NCBI GenBank assembly: GCA_029706075.1
Contig: JAINUG010000321.1
Location: 468,694 to 532,693, forward strand
Reading direction: 5' to 3'
DNA from: Aldrovandia affinis
Taxonomy: Eukaryota; Chordata; Actinopteri; Notacanthiformes; Halosauridae
Length of the DNA stretch: 64,000 nucleotides
Below, piece by piece: positions 11,045 to 20,643 of the stretch. The notes beneath the pieces were generated by a model. The model saw only the letters and a list, made by a program, of their open reading frames with translations. It made no database searches and was not told the origin of the DNA. Positions within the stretch are counted from its first letter, which is position 1, and every line of letters begins with the position of its first letter. Both the position numbers and the translations under genes were made by a program.

Positions 11045-12037
11045 TCAGGAGTGCTCTACTGAACAGCTCGAGCCATTAGCTGGGTTTACGGCTATCCTAT
11101 TCTGGCAGTCAGAATACCCCACCGTCGGAGCTCTTGTTGCTGAGCTATTCGCACACACACACTGCTCTGTCCCCACACGTGGGACCCGACTATTAGGGAC
11201 CCCACTACCATTTGTACAGTTAAGCTTGATGTTGTTCTTTACCACCCCATTTCGTAAGCCTCCCACCATGTAGACCAGAGACAGCATATCTTTTGAGATG
11301 ACACACTGGCCCTCGCCGTTACCCCAAGTCTCGTTCGCATTTTCCTTGAATACCGCCTTATGAGTGAGCGGGGTAACTGTCAGCCGTGCCATCATTGCAT
11401 GGCAAATCCAGCAATCATTCCCCAGGCTTAAGTCTTGGTAATGTAAGAGGGTCAGGGCACTGGCGGTATTATCGCCACATTTGAGCATTGCCCGGCCGGC
11501 CCCCTCTTCACCTACCTCTGGGTAATGCTGTGCTACTATATGATGACTCACTTCCCTGGGGGTGGCATCTTCCGCTACCGTCTCTAGGTTGCCCTGGCCA
11601 TTTGATTGCACTTGGGGTATTACCATGGACAATTGTGGCGCCATAGGCTTTACCACAGTAAGCGTCAGTTTCTGATAGACATCCGTCCCCTGCCGCTCAA
11701 CTGCACGCCAGTATACCCCTGCCTCGAAGGGCTGCACGTTTCTAAGTGTAAGCCTCACTGCGCTCGAGCCGCTAATCCCCTTCATGCTCCACCTGTCCCA
11801 ACTGGCGATGTTTGTTGTTACTAGAACGTCACTGTTTCCACATGGGGCCTTACAGAGATACAGCTTATACTTCGCATATGTTTTCTCCCACTGTGCCCTC
11901 ATTGCCACGAATGGACCACAGGTGAACGTTACAATGGTCCCTTCAACCAGTGTACCGGGCAGCTGTTTGAGTTCAGTAAGCGTATGTACTCCTATGACCA
12001 GAGTCAGGGCTAGGCACAGCACCCATATGTTACTCAT
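11045..12037 (-). CDS. ERV1 Env surface subunit with N-terminal Ig V-like domain
   Basis: This is an open frame of 330 codons starting MSNIWVLCLALTLVIGVHT, a clear signal peptide. Residues about 24-130 resemble an immunoglobulin V-set domain of the pIgR/CD300 type: VTFTC (Cys40), the extra Cys pair YLCKAPC (62, 66), RLTLRNVQ, and FEAGVYW just before a LTLTVV end strand. The usual Cys after YW is Arg at 111. The rest is envelope-like: CWIC at 209-212, the CXXC motif of class I surface proteins, and five NXS/T sites after residue 230. It stops just upstream of the transmembrane block. Env identity comes from position and CWIC; the Ig-like call is pattern recognition. Confidence 0.75.
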   Translation of the reverse strand: MSNIWVLCLALTLVIGVHTLTELKQLPGTLVEGTIVTFTCGPFVAMRAQWEKTYAKYKLYLCKAPCGNSDVLVTTNIASWDRWSMKGISGSSAVRLTLRNVQPFEAGVYWRAVERQGTDVYQKLTLTVVKPMAPQLSMVIPQVQSNGQGNLETVAEDATPREVSHHIVAQHYPEVGEEGAGRAMLKCGDNTASALTLLHYQDLSLGNDCWICHAMMARLTVTPLTHKAVFKENANETWGNGEGQCVISKDMLSLVYMVGGLRNGVVKNNIKLNCTNGSGVPNSRVPRVGTEQCVCANSSATRAPTVGYSDCQNRIAVNPANGSSCSVEHS

Positions 12038-12311
12038 TTTGGCAGATGGTCATGGTAGGGGTTATGGGAAGGATTTCTCTCAACTCCAATGTCTCCCCCC
12101 TAATGTAAGCTATCTCCTGAATTCTCGTGATGAATCGGCACCAATCCTCCTGCTCCTCCAGTGTACTTTCGTCAGGTTCTGAGCCCTCGTCACTTTAGTG
12201 TACCCTATGTGTGACTCACCCGTTGATTTCTTCACCGGGTTTGAGACGAATGACACCTATTGTTGTCACGCCCCTTTGTATCCGGACTTGGGCTCCTCAC
12301 ACTGTGGTTTG
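12038..12311 (-). other. ERV1 pol-env junction
   Basis: About 270 bp between the end of integrase and the Env start. No separate gene is recognised. In related proviruses this stretch holds the env splice acceptor; none was assigned here. Confidence 0.4.
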
Positions 12312-13559
12312 CTAGTTAGGCCCTGTTATATTTTTACAGTGTGACCTATGGATCCAGGAATGACACTCAGCGATTCGTACAGCAGTTGGAGTTGTCAGCA
12401 GCACCTGGAAATGACCGTTCCAGCGAGGTTGGTGCCAGGTTTTCCATTTGACCACCTTGATCACTACCCAGTCCCCAGGCTGGAGGTCTGTGGTTTCTAT
12501 TTCGGCCAACTCCTTCTGTGTAGGCACAGTAATGTTCATGACAGATTTGTTAGTTAGCATATGAGACATATAATCTACTAGTGTGGGATTATCCATAGGA
12601 GTGTGCTCTAATGCAAACTCAGGCCGCACATAAGGTCGACCGTGTACCACCTCGAACGGTGATAGCCCTCTCACGCTTTTTTGGATATGCATGCTCAATG
12701 TCACCAGGGGAAGACAGTACATCCAGCTCTTTCCTATCTCGTTCATTGCTTTGCGCAGTTTAGCCTTGATTGTGCTGTTCGTTCTTTCCACCAGTCCTGC
12801 CGACTGTGGATGATAAGCACAATGATTTTTTAATTCAATTCCTAATTGCTTTGCCAAGTGTGTAATAACAGTGTTAACAAACTCTGGTCCATTGTCACTC
12901 CACAGCATTCGCGGGACCCCAAAGCGCGGGATCACCTCCTTACAGAGTGCTTTTGCTACCGTCAGTGCGTCTGCATGTTTCGCCGGGAAGACCTCCACCC
13001 ACCTGGAGAACACATCAACTATTACCAGGCAACATTCCTTACCCTCACACGGAGACAGTTTGATCAAATCCATCATCAAACACTCAAACGGTTCCGAGGG
13101 TTCCGGAAGCTTCCCACGCGGAACCTTGCATTCACCATGTGGATTGTACTTTGCACATATTAGACACTTGGCACAACATTTTTTTGAGTAGGTTGTGTAT
13201 CCGAACGCTGTGAAGATCTCTTTAATACAATCAACCATCCCTCCTTTTGAGACATGGGTTTTCCCAAGACTCAACTCTGAGGCCAGTTGGAAAAGAGATC
13301 TGGGTAACACCGGTTTCCCATCCGGCCCTTCCCACATTTTAGTGCCTGTATTACATTTACACCCCTTGGCTTCCCATTGACGCCTCTCAGGAGCCAGGGC
13401 CTGTTCTTGCATTTGTCTAAGGACTACAATGTCCAGAGATATCTGTGCAGCCTGGGCGAGCTGTACTGACTGAATTAAGGGTTTGCATGCAGCCTGTTTT
13501 GCTTCCTCATCTGCTTTGCGATTCCCAAGGGAGACGGTGTCTTTTCCCGAAGTATGCAC
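12312..13559 (-). CDS. ERV1 integrase and end of RNase H (pol C-terminus)
   Basis: This open frame of about 415 codons starts inside the RNase H/tether region (LGNRKADEEAKQAA). It is followed by the zinc-binding HHCC region (CCAKCLICAKYNPHGEC), then the catalytic core with Asp in CLMMDL, Asp in WSDNGPEF, and Glu in SAGLVERTNSTIK. The C-terminal GPY/F-like module (PGDWVVIKV...WNGHFQVLL) is present. Integrase inserts viral DNA into the host genome. All three acidic catalytic residues are visible and the frame is intact, which is notable beside the broken RT. Confidence 0.9.
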   Translation of the reverse strand: MHTSGKDTVSLGNRKADEEAKQAACKPLIQSVQLAQAAQISLDIVVLRQMQEQALAPERRQWEAKGCKCNTGTKMWEGPDGKPVLPRSLFQLASELSLGKTHVSKGGMVDCIKEIFTAFGYTTYSKKCCAKCLICAKYNPHGECKVPRGKLPEPSEPFECLMMDLIKLSPCEGKECCLVIVDVFSRWVEVFPAKHADALTVAKALCKEVIPRFGVPRMLWSDNGPEFVNTVITHLAKQLGIELKNHCAYHPQSAGLVERTNSTIKAKLRKAMNEIGKSWMYCLPLVTLSMHIQKSVRGLSPFEVVHGRPYVRPEFALEHTPMDNPTLVDYMSHMLTNKSVMNITVPTQKELAEIETTDLQPGDWVVIKVVKWKTWHQPRWNGHFQVLLTTPTAVRIAECHSWIHRSHCKNITGPN

Positions 13560-13699
13560 CGCGCACTTAATTATAGCATACTGCTTTCATAGTTGGAGTG
13601 CTGCTATTAATGCAACAATTAAGTCTTTATGCATGATTGGCTTCCCTGTAGATGTGACCATGCCACGGTTATTCCATTGGTCTGCAAAGATATGACAAG

Positions 13700-15367
13700 T
13701 TGAGTGTGCATATTGGCTGTCTGTGTATTGACACATAAGTCCTTGCCTAGTTTACATGCCTGGGTGAGGGCGTGTAACTCAGCTGCCTGTGCAGAATAAT
13801 GAGGAGGAGGGAGCTGGACTCAAGCACCGCAGTATGAGTCACCACAGCGTATCCTGTCTGATTCTGCCCAAGGGTGTCTTTTTTGCACGAGTCGTCTACG
13901 TACATAGTTATATCTGCATTCGCGAAGGGTTCATCACGGAGCCCTGGGCGTGCTGCCACGCTTCACTCTGTGACTTCTAAGCAGCAGTGTGGTGTACCGC
14001 AGTCTGCAGTGGGGAGCAGCGTAGCTGGATTCAATGTGGTGCACCTTTTCTAACGTGATGTGTGGGTGTGACAACAATATGGCCATGCATGATATGTGGC
14101 GCGCTGGAGAGAGAAACAAATGCTTCTGCTGAAGAAGCAAAACCGCAATCATGTGTGGGACTTTAACCGTTAGCTGACTATACAACACTATCGGGGCTGA
14201 TGCCTGCACCGCCAGCGCTGTAGCAATGACAGCCTGAAGGCAGGCTGGCATAGCTCGGGCCACAGGATCGAGCCTGGTCGAGTAGAAAGGTAAGGGTCTC
14301 TGTTTCCCCCCGAAAGTCTGTGTTAACACCGCAACCGTGAATCCCCACCATCAAGGTAAATGGCTTAGTGTAATCTGGGAATGCTAGGACCAAGGAACCG
14401 ACCAGTGTTTGTTTTAACTCTATAAAGGCTTTTTCGGCCTCGGGGGTCCAGGTGACCTTGTCCCATGCCCCCATCCGTACTGCATATATCAGCTCGGATA
14501 TCGGATGTACGAGTGCTGTGTAGTTACAGACCCACGTGCGACAGAAATGAACCATGCCCAGAAATGACATTACCTGTTTTTTAGTCCTAAGGGCCTCCAG
14601 GATCGCCTTTTTCCGTGTTTTGTCCAACTGTCTCCCTTCTGCGGATATCATGTACCCCAGTTACTTAACGTGTGTCTGCCACAGTTGCATCTTCTTTTTA
14701 CTCACCTTGTGACCCTGGGTCGCCAAGAACTGCAAACAGGCGATCGTATCCTGTTTGCAGGCTCTCTCTGTAGGTGAGCAGATCAGAATGTCATCAACAT
14801 ACAACAGCAACACATTGTGGAATTTGGCCAAATTAGCACCCATCTCCTGCAAGAATATTGCTGGTGACTCACAATACCCCTGGGGACATCTCGTACATGT
14901 CCATCGTTTGCCTTCAAAGGTGAATGCGAACCAGTATTGTGAATCTGGGTGCACGGGAATGGAAAAGAATGCGTTCGCCAGGTCTATCACTGAGAAACGT
15001 ACTGGGGTCCGGAACTACCGGGGCACATGGTATCACAGACTGGTTTACCTTTTGTAAATCTTGTACCATGCGCCAATCTGTAGATGGGTGTGGCTTACGG
15101 ACAGGGTACAATGGAGTATTACATGGTGAATTTGGGCATGGAATAATAACGCCTTTCTCTCTCAGCGCATTAAATATTGGCCTTATGCCTGCCACTGCTT
15201 CGGGTTTCAGAGGATATTGGCTTTGAAAAGGTCTGTGTGTGCCTTTCGGTGTAACTTGAATTGGCAGCACACCTGCCATGAGACTGACATCTGCCGCACC
15301 ACAAGACCACAGCATAGGAGGAAGTGAAACTAGCGCCTCCTCCTCCTCCTCTGTTAGAAAATTTCAC
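13700..15367 (-). pseudogene. ERV1 reverse transcriptase, connection and RNase H start
   Basis: In order from 15367 leftwards: an RT N-terminal block (YPLKPEAVAGIRPIF, DWRMVQDLQ), the palm with LANAFFSIPVHPDSQ, LPQGY-equivalent RCPQGYCESP, and the catalytic LLLYVDDILIC (near 14800). The thumb/connection follows (MSFLGMVHFCRTWV, TFGGKQRPLPFYSTRLDP) and then the RNase H first strand (ADITMYVDDSC near 13900). Stops and frame changes near 14995, 14655 and 14330 break it into at least four pieces. The motif set is typical of class I retroviral pol. Confidence 0.88.
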
Positions 15368-15999
15368 AGCCCCTCGGGGGGGCCAACCATGTTTTTCTGT
15401 TTTGTCACAGTTGTCACATTATTCCATTTCAGACAGAAACATCGCCCTTCCTCTGACCACCAAACTCCCTCGTGAGTTGGGTCCGCCCTCCAATCGCGTA
15501 CATGAACTGCTTTTTGCACAAACGTTCCGACTTGTGACCAAGTTTTCGCACGCGGTTTTGTCACAGAGATGTGTGGAGTGCCGTCCTCTCGGTAGAAACA
15601 CGCATCTCCTGGTTTTAACTGCACTGCTGCCCCCATGAACCCCTCCCTGTCCCAATACAGAGTCATCAAGGTCAGCGATGTGCCCTTTGGTACAAATCAT
15701 TTGTCTTCGTACCCCGGCGCTGGGCCAGGGGCGTGACGGTAATACATTGTGCAGTGAAACGCGTCTGCCTCCTGCACGTCTACACCAAACGTTTTTCCTG
15801 CTGCATGTTTTAACAGCGTTGGAATTACAGTGTTGACTGCATGCAGGTTCAAATGGAGCGAATAATAATAATAATAATAATATGAACCTGGTTCCTGCAC
15901 AACTAGAGCATCTGCTCTCGTCGCCTCTCGACCATCCTCATCGTCGCTCTCGTTCTCCTCCGGAGGAGGAGTCCGCTCAACCTGCACCACTTCCCACAC
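15364..15999 (-). pseudogene. ERV1 spacer domain between protease and RT, 2H-phosphoesterase-like?
   Basis: Two frames joined by a frameshift near 15690 encode about 190 residues between protease and RT. Two short motifs stand out: AFHCTMYY (15739-15762) and TPHISVTKP (15550-15579). Both have the His-x-Ser/Thr form that is paired in the 2H phosphoesterase superfamily (LigT/AKAP7-like). A trinucleotide ATA repeat near 15861-15884 has added a run of Tyr codons. I recall similar spacer domains in other fish ERV pol genes, but their function is not known to me. The 2H call is inference. Confidence 0.5.
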
Positions 16000-16327
16000 G
16001 TCCCCCTACCGGGGACCACACCTATGCCTAACAATGTCATTACATCTCGCCCCAGTAAATTCACGGGGCATGTGGCAGAGACAACAACCCGAGCTGTGAC
16101 CGTTTTCTTGGACCATGGGTCATGGAATTTAGTTTTCTCGGTTACGCGTTCGGTCTCAACCTGCCCCGAGGCATGGGCACGGTTTCCAGAGACACTCGGA
16201 CGTTGGTGGGTAAATCTGTTTGCATCAATACTGTCTGGCACGCTCCCGTATCGCACAGGAATTCTGTCGGGTGGCCATTTACTAACAAGGTTAACCAGGC
16301 GCTGCCGGGCGATGCTATCAGAGTCAT
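15903..16327 (-). pseudogene. ERV1 aspartic protease
   Basis: VNGHPTEFLCDTGACQTVL (near 16255-16300) has the DTGA active-site motif preceded by the usual hydrophobic flap-side strand. CPVNLLGRDVMTLLG (near 16050) is the conserved C-terminal LLGRD motif of retroviral proteases. The two blocks lie in different frames, so a frameshift interrupts the domain near 16150-16250. Length, about 110 residues, is normal for the family. Confidence 0.85.
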
Positions 16328-16423
16328 TACGTCAGCATAGTTACAACAATCGAGAATTAATATGGGGTCTTCATCAGAATTTTTAACGGGGTTGGGCGAG
16401 GATTCAATTTTTTGGTCTTCTAG

Positions 16424-16894
16424 TCATGCTTTATTATTTTGGGGTCCGGATTTCTTATCCGGACAATTGCGAGCGAAGTGGCCATGCCCACGACCGTGAC
16501 CACTCTGCTGCTGGAAAACATAGCCTCCCTCAGCAATGACTTTCTTTTGCCCTTTCTTTTCTCGGGCAGCACGCTCGAAATGGAGTGCGTACTGTTTCAC
16601 GGGGTCGAATCCTCCCGTCGCCCAAGCCATGTGATGCAATTTGACCAGTTCAGCCAATTGCACATGTATCCCCTGAAGGAAAGCCTGTTTTAACTGCATA
16701 TGGTACGCATCCAGGTCATTCCGCGGCATCCTGGGCACTAAACCACTATTCGCTCGGAACACTGGTTCCAAGTGATTTAAATATTCCAGGACAGATTCGT
16801 CCTTCTTTTGCACACAGTCAAAACCCACTTTTCCATATACTTGTTTTGGACAAATATAATAAAACTGCCAATATTTTACAAAACCCAGTCTCAA
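16424..16894 (-). pseudogene. ERV1 Gag, capsid C-terminus and nucleocapsid only
   Basis: This is an open frame of 156 codons resembling the capsid C-terminal helices (DESVLEYLNHLEPVFR, YHMQLKQAFLQGI). It ends in a basic Gly/His-rich stretch with part of a zinc knuckle (GHFARNCPDKK; the first two Cys are not visible). The matrix and most of capsid are absent: only about 300 bp separate this block from the primer-binding site, and part of that is a SINE tail. Start codon use is uncertain, since the true Gag start is lost. Confidence 0.75.
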
Positions 16895-16994
16895 GGAATC
16901 AGATCCTCAGGTACCCCAAACCAAGACGTGAAAATAATACACTACAGAGTATATATCTATTTAATTTGATTCTGAAAAATCCTGTCACTCACCC

Positions 16995-17056
16995 CGCCTC
17001 TCCGTAAATAATATACGCCATTTAGCAGACGCTTTTATCCAAGTATTTATCCAAGA
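16995..17056 (-). mobile_element. SINE 3' tail fragment in the ERV1 leader
   Basis: On the minus strand this reads TTGGATAAAAGCGTCTGC followed by TAAATGGCGTATATTATT. This matches the tail of the tRNA-derived SINE seen complete at 50258-50412. It lies where Gag matrix should be, so it may mark the deletion that removed the gag start. Confidence 0.6.
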
Positions 17057-17192
17057 ATGTGCATATGGCCTCACTGCACTCCAAAAGACTTAATTAAGCA
17101 GTCTGAGCTGAGGTCTTTCTCCAGAGTCCCAGACTCCCCTGTGCACGGTTTCAGCAGCCCAGTCCTGGAGAGTCGGCAGTTGAGATATTGGG

Positions 17193-17213
17193 ATCCCAGT
17201 ACGAGCCCCAAAT
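17193..17213 (-). promoter_or_regulatory. ERV1 primer-binding site, proline-tRNA type
   Basis: Directly after the LTR end (CAACA) the minus strand reads TTTGGGGCTCGTACTGGGAT. This is close to the proline-tRNA primer-binding site used by gammaretroviruses, with a few mismatches. It fixes the orientation and makes the right-hand LTR the 5' LTR. Confidence 0.8.
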
Positions 17214-17215
17214 TA

Positions 17216-17540
17216 TGTTGGATAATTTCTCTGCAACACAAATACACTCTGAACACAGTTATCAGATTCATGTCTCTTTATTCGATATGCATAAAGGGTT
17301 CAATGCAAACAAGCAAAGAACAACTCCGCACTGGAGTTGTCCCAATTTATACAGCCTTTGTTGCTGGGGAAGGTTCAGCAGCTGTTCCTGTCTTCACCCA
17401 ATCAGGTCTTGTGCACCTTCGCCCTGTTTCCTGCGGCAGGGCCACATACATACATACACATACAGGTGTTCTTGACCGCAACTTTGCAGACTTTGCAGAG
17501 CTTGCCGCTTTCCAGACTGCATGAGCTTACAAGCACATGT
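17216..17540 (-). repeat. ERV1 5' LTR
   Basis: It matches the left LTR from TGTTGGATAATTTC onward and shares its TATAAA and AATAAA signals in minus orientation. It is shorter (missing about 110 bp near its U3 end) and has a short CATA microsatellite expansion near 17448-17462. Divergence from the other LTR is low over the shared part, so the insertion is not extremely old. Confidence 0.85.
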
Positions 17541-17555
17541 TACCACACGTGGCCT

Positions 17556-18900
17556 TTATTTGTATATGGGCCATAGTTCAGAATATATATTGAACAGTAA
17601 AAATAAAAATCTCCATGAGTGCAGTAAATTGAATCGAACTATTATGATTCTCTGGTACCAACACCCAAAAAGGGCTAAAAAACAGGAAAGACGGGTTTTG
17701 TGCTTAGGGGTTGGCTCCTCTGGGGGGTGAACTATAACCAGCTCATCCCCCATGTTGTCCTTGCCCCTCTCTCGTTCTTCAAAAAGTCCACCAAAACGCT
17801 GTCGTGGAGGAGGTTTTGAATCCTCACTGCGGAGAGTGTCCAGGTCCACTGTTTGTTGTTGGTAGACCTTGATGTTCCTTGCCTCCCACAGGACCTGCTT
17901 AATGGTGTTAATGATCGTCCACTGGCACTGCAGCTCCGGGGTCCTACATCCCTCACAGGGGCCGTACAGGACCCTCTCAGTCATCAGAGAGGATCTTGGC
18001 AGGAGCCTGTTCTGGGATACAGAGGACACAACAAGGCCACAGACCTGTCTGGCTATGTCGCTCTCCCAGAACAGATGGTGTACATGTTCTGAGTCAGTGC
18101 ATCCATGGGGGCAGTTCTTGGTATGGGCCCAGTGCCATCTAGACATAAATGACCCATTGGGGAGACAAGTGTGAGCAGACATCTCGAGGGTGTTTGGGTT
18201 GGGTGCGGTACTGGTGTTGTTTGCCGTATTGGCTTGTCCGGTGGTCGCTGGTCTGGTGGCACCCTGCTCGGGGCCCCGATCCTGTTGTGTGCCACCGGTG
18301 GTGGTGCTGCTTCCCTCTCCCTCCCCCAGGTTCCATTTCAGTTGGATGGCATAGTGCCGGCACGTCCCAGGATCTGGATGGGATGCCATCTCCCTTCCTT
18401 CAGTGGTGTTGGACTAAAGAAGTACAGGATGGGGGGACACAGCACACCCAGGGGGAGAAGACCCCAAAGCCTCCTCCTGGGCCACTGATGGAGAACTTCC
18501 CTGCGATCCGCAGTGAAGATTGCGATAGACTCAACTCCAGGTGGTGGTCCAGGGATGAGTCTGGGTATCCTCGCTCAGAAGGCAGGTGGCTCTGCTGGCA
18601 GGTGGCTCCGCTGGTCCTATTCTCCACACTGCCGCTCTGGCACCTCCTCCTCCAGGATCTGCTTGGTGGTCCTGCTGCAGGGTGGAGAAGGAGAGCTGGG
18701 GAGTGTGGGCCTCACTGGAGTTTGGCTGAGAGAGAGAGCTCAGTGAGTAGACCCTTCCAGGCATTCATGCCGGGCATCTCTACAGTCTCTGGTCCTCGGC
18801 GTCCCGCATCAGTCTTCTGGATCCTGGATGGCACCTGGAGTATCTAGCAGGGGTCTCCTGGGGTACTGTCCTGGCTTATGTGCTTTGGGCTTAGGCAGGC
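17556..18900 (-). mobile_element. Tx1/L1-like LINE copy A, internally deleted
   Basis: On the minus strand the right part (about 18900-18190) is ORF1-like sequence shared with copy B (LSFSTLQQDHQ; GTCRHYAIQLKWN). It then runs directly into the C-terminus of ORF2 (CLPNGSFMSRWHW, CPHGCTDSEHVHHLFWE, a Cys/His cluster). The nearly 3 kb of endonuclease and RT present in copy B are absent. The fusion leaves one open frame of 277 codons (18389-17556). Retrotransposition-incompetent deletion derivative; function of the fusion unlikely. Confidence 0.8.
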
Positions 18901-19394
18901 CACGGTTAAGCCACTTCTACCTGCTTCCCCCCAAAGCACTAGGTAAATTCCGGACTTGTCCGCCAATGTTAGCATCAGTGACTCAGAGACCCTTGTGGCT
19001 GCTAAATGATGTAAAGAACTAGCTAGTTATATTCATGTGAATTAATTGTATAATTGTGGAAATGTTGTCCGAGTGAAAGTCCTTTTTCCTCTTGTACGAA
19101 CGATGATTGCATGTATGTATTCATATTATCCACCATAATCGAGTGTGTATGTGTAAAGAATGACCTCCATACATGTGTTTATTGTACTTCCTGATGTCTC
19201 TCGCTTTGTTGTAATAACACAAGTAGCACTTGTGTTATTACACACAAGTAGACTTACCTGGCAGGGCAGATACCATGATCAAGAAGGTCATGGTATGATA
19301 TCCTGATCAATAAGTATTAAATGTGCTTGGGTTGCACTTCATTTCGTACATGCTTTCCCCCTTTTAATAAAGACGAATAGCTGTGCATTAGTTG
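18901..19394. other. Segment between LINE copies, with a U1-like fragment
   Basis: No gene is seen. It contains a hairpin-forming sequence (GTAATAACACAAG...CTTGTGTTATTAC, 19210-19241), a U1-snRNA-like fragment beginning at 19250, and an AATAAA near 19367. The origin of the rest is unknown. Confidence 0.5.
19250..19288 (+). ncRNA. U1 snRNA 5'-end-like fragment (pseudogene)
   Basis: ACTTACCTGGCAGGG, the 5' splice-site-pairing start of U1, is followed by AGATACCATGATCA and GAAGGT, matching stem-loop I start over 39 nt with about three mismatches. After this the match stops; the Sm site and stems II-IV are missing, although TTCGTACATGCTTTCCCCC near 19344-19363 faintly recalls the U1 3' end. Probably a decayed retropseudogene or a snRNA-headed SINE. 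It is not a functional U1 gene. Confidence 0.6.
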
Positions 19395-20025
19395 GGTGCC
19401 CAGGGCGCACCCACGTCACCCCTCTACTCTCCTCTCTGCACTGGCTCCCCATCGCAGCACGCAGCAGATTCAAATCACTGGTGCTTGCCTTTCAGGCGGC
19501 TAGAGGAACTGCTCTCCCTTACCTCCAGACACTCATCACTCCCTACACCCCTCCTAGACCCCTCCACTCAGCCTTCTCTGGCAAACTGACTGCCCCATCC
19601 CTCCGGGTGCCTGGCAACCGCTCCTCGCAGTCTCATCTCTTCTCTGTCCTGACCCCTCGCTGGTGGAATGACCTTCTGCAATCTGTCAGGACTGTGGAAT
19701 CACTTGCAATCTTCTGCAAGAGACTCAAAACCCACCTTTTCAGACTCCACTACCACTCAATTCTGTACATCTAACCTACTGCCATCACCACTGCCTACTT
19801 GCTCAACACACAGCATCCCTGCCTTCTCATTTAATTAAATATATATATATATTTTTTCCCTTCCCAGTGTTACAGGTATGGTATGCAGCTGCCTACAACA
19901 ATGTATATTGCTGTATTACTGTACTGATCTTGTGCGCAAACTATGATGTATTAATGCACATCTTATAAGTCGCTCTGGATAAGAGCATTTGCTAAATGCC
20001 TAAAATGTAAATGAAATGTAAATGC
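19395..20025 (+). mobile_element. L2 LINE 3' end
   Basis: It encodes the last part of RT (FKSLVLAFQAARGTA, PSLRVPGNRSS, RWWNDLLQSV) and the L2 3' UTR. The GGATA stem-loop (CGCTCTGGATAAGAGC, about 19969-19986) and TGTAAATG-type tail units end near 20025. Strongly 5'-truncated. Confidence 0.9.
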
Positions 20026-20089
20026 ATTTCCTCCTCCCCTTCTTATTTTTTTATATTCTTACTCTCTAAATCTCCCTTCTATCTGCTGC

Positions 20090-20643
20090 TCCCCAGCTCT
20101 CCTTCTCCACCCTGCAGCAGGACCACCAGGTGCATCCCGGAGGACCAGGTGCCAGCAGTGGCAATGCAGAGGGCCAGACCGGAGGAACCACCTGCCACCC
20201 AGATGATGACGACAGGGCCCAGCCATGTATTCGTTTGGGCCTGCTGGGATCGTTGCTCTGGTCTACAGGGACGTTCCCTGTCAGTGGCCCTGGAGGAGGC
20301 TTTTGCCGCCTGCTCATCCAGGACCTCTGCTTTGTTTTGGCCCTCCCGGAAGGAACACCATTCCTGGGTTGCTGTTCTCTCTCCTTATACTTCCTAGGTG
20401 GGGCCCTAATGACAGAGAAGGAAGGGAGATGGCGTCCCGATCAGTTCCCGGGACATGCCGCCATTACGCCATCTGGATGACGTGGAACCCAGGGGAGGGA
20501 GAAGGAAGTGGGACCACCACCGGCACCATGGCGGGATCAGGGCCCAGAGGTGCAGCTGAGCAGGGCGCCACCGGACCAGCAACTGCCGGACAGACCGGTG
20601 AAGAGAACAACCCCCCAATCCAACTGCCCCTGGAACAAGAGTG
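20090..20643 (+). pseudogene. Tx1-like ORF1 remnant
   Basis: This Pro/Gly-rich sequence is shared with copy A (LSFSTLQQDHQ at the start; GTCRHYAIWMTWNPGEGEGS near 20454-20513). It sits upstream of the endonuclease, the position of the RNA-binding ORF1 protein in L1-superfamily LINEs. No RRM or zinc knuckle can be made out, and frames change at least once. The assignment is by position and by sharing between copies. Confidence 0.5.

Larger units (their letters stand above)
9734..17540 (-). mobile_element. Class I endogenous retrovirus ERV1 (gamma/epsilon-like), complete layout
   Basis: Two similar LTRs in the same orientation flank a minus-strand gag-pro-pol-env order. A primer-binding site lies next to the right-hand (5') LTR. 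The YVDD reverse transcriptase, GPY/F-type integrase end, CWIC motif in the surface subunit and single-membrane transmembrane subunit all fit class I retroviruses. Frameshifts break pol and env, and gag lacks its start, so it is a defective fossil. The integrase and surface-protein frames are still long and open. No clean target-site duplication was found. Confidence 0.88.

Noticed and set aside
11645-11980. A host CD300/pIgR-like exon lying by chance inside ERV1
   Set aside because: The Ig-like part shares one uninterrupted frame with the signal peptide and with the retroviral CWIC region, and has no splice sites at its edges.
15841-15900. A biologically meaningful poly-tyrosine tract
   Set aside because: It is the translation of an ATA/TAT microsatellite inside a decayed pol frame.
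19250-19365. An active U1 snRNA gene
   Set aside because: Only the first 39 bases match; the Sm site and most stems are missing.
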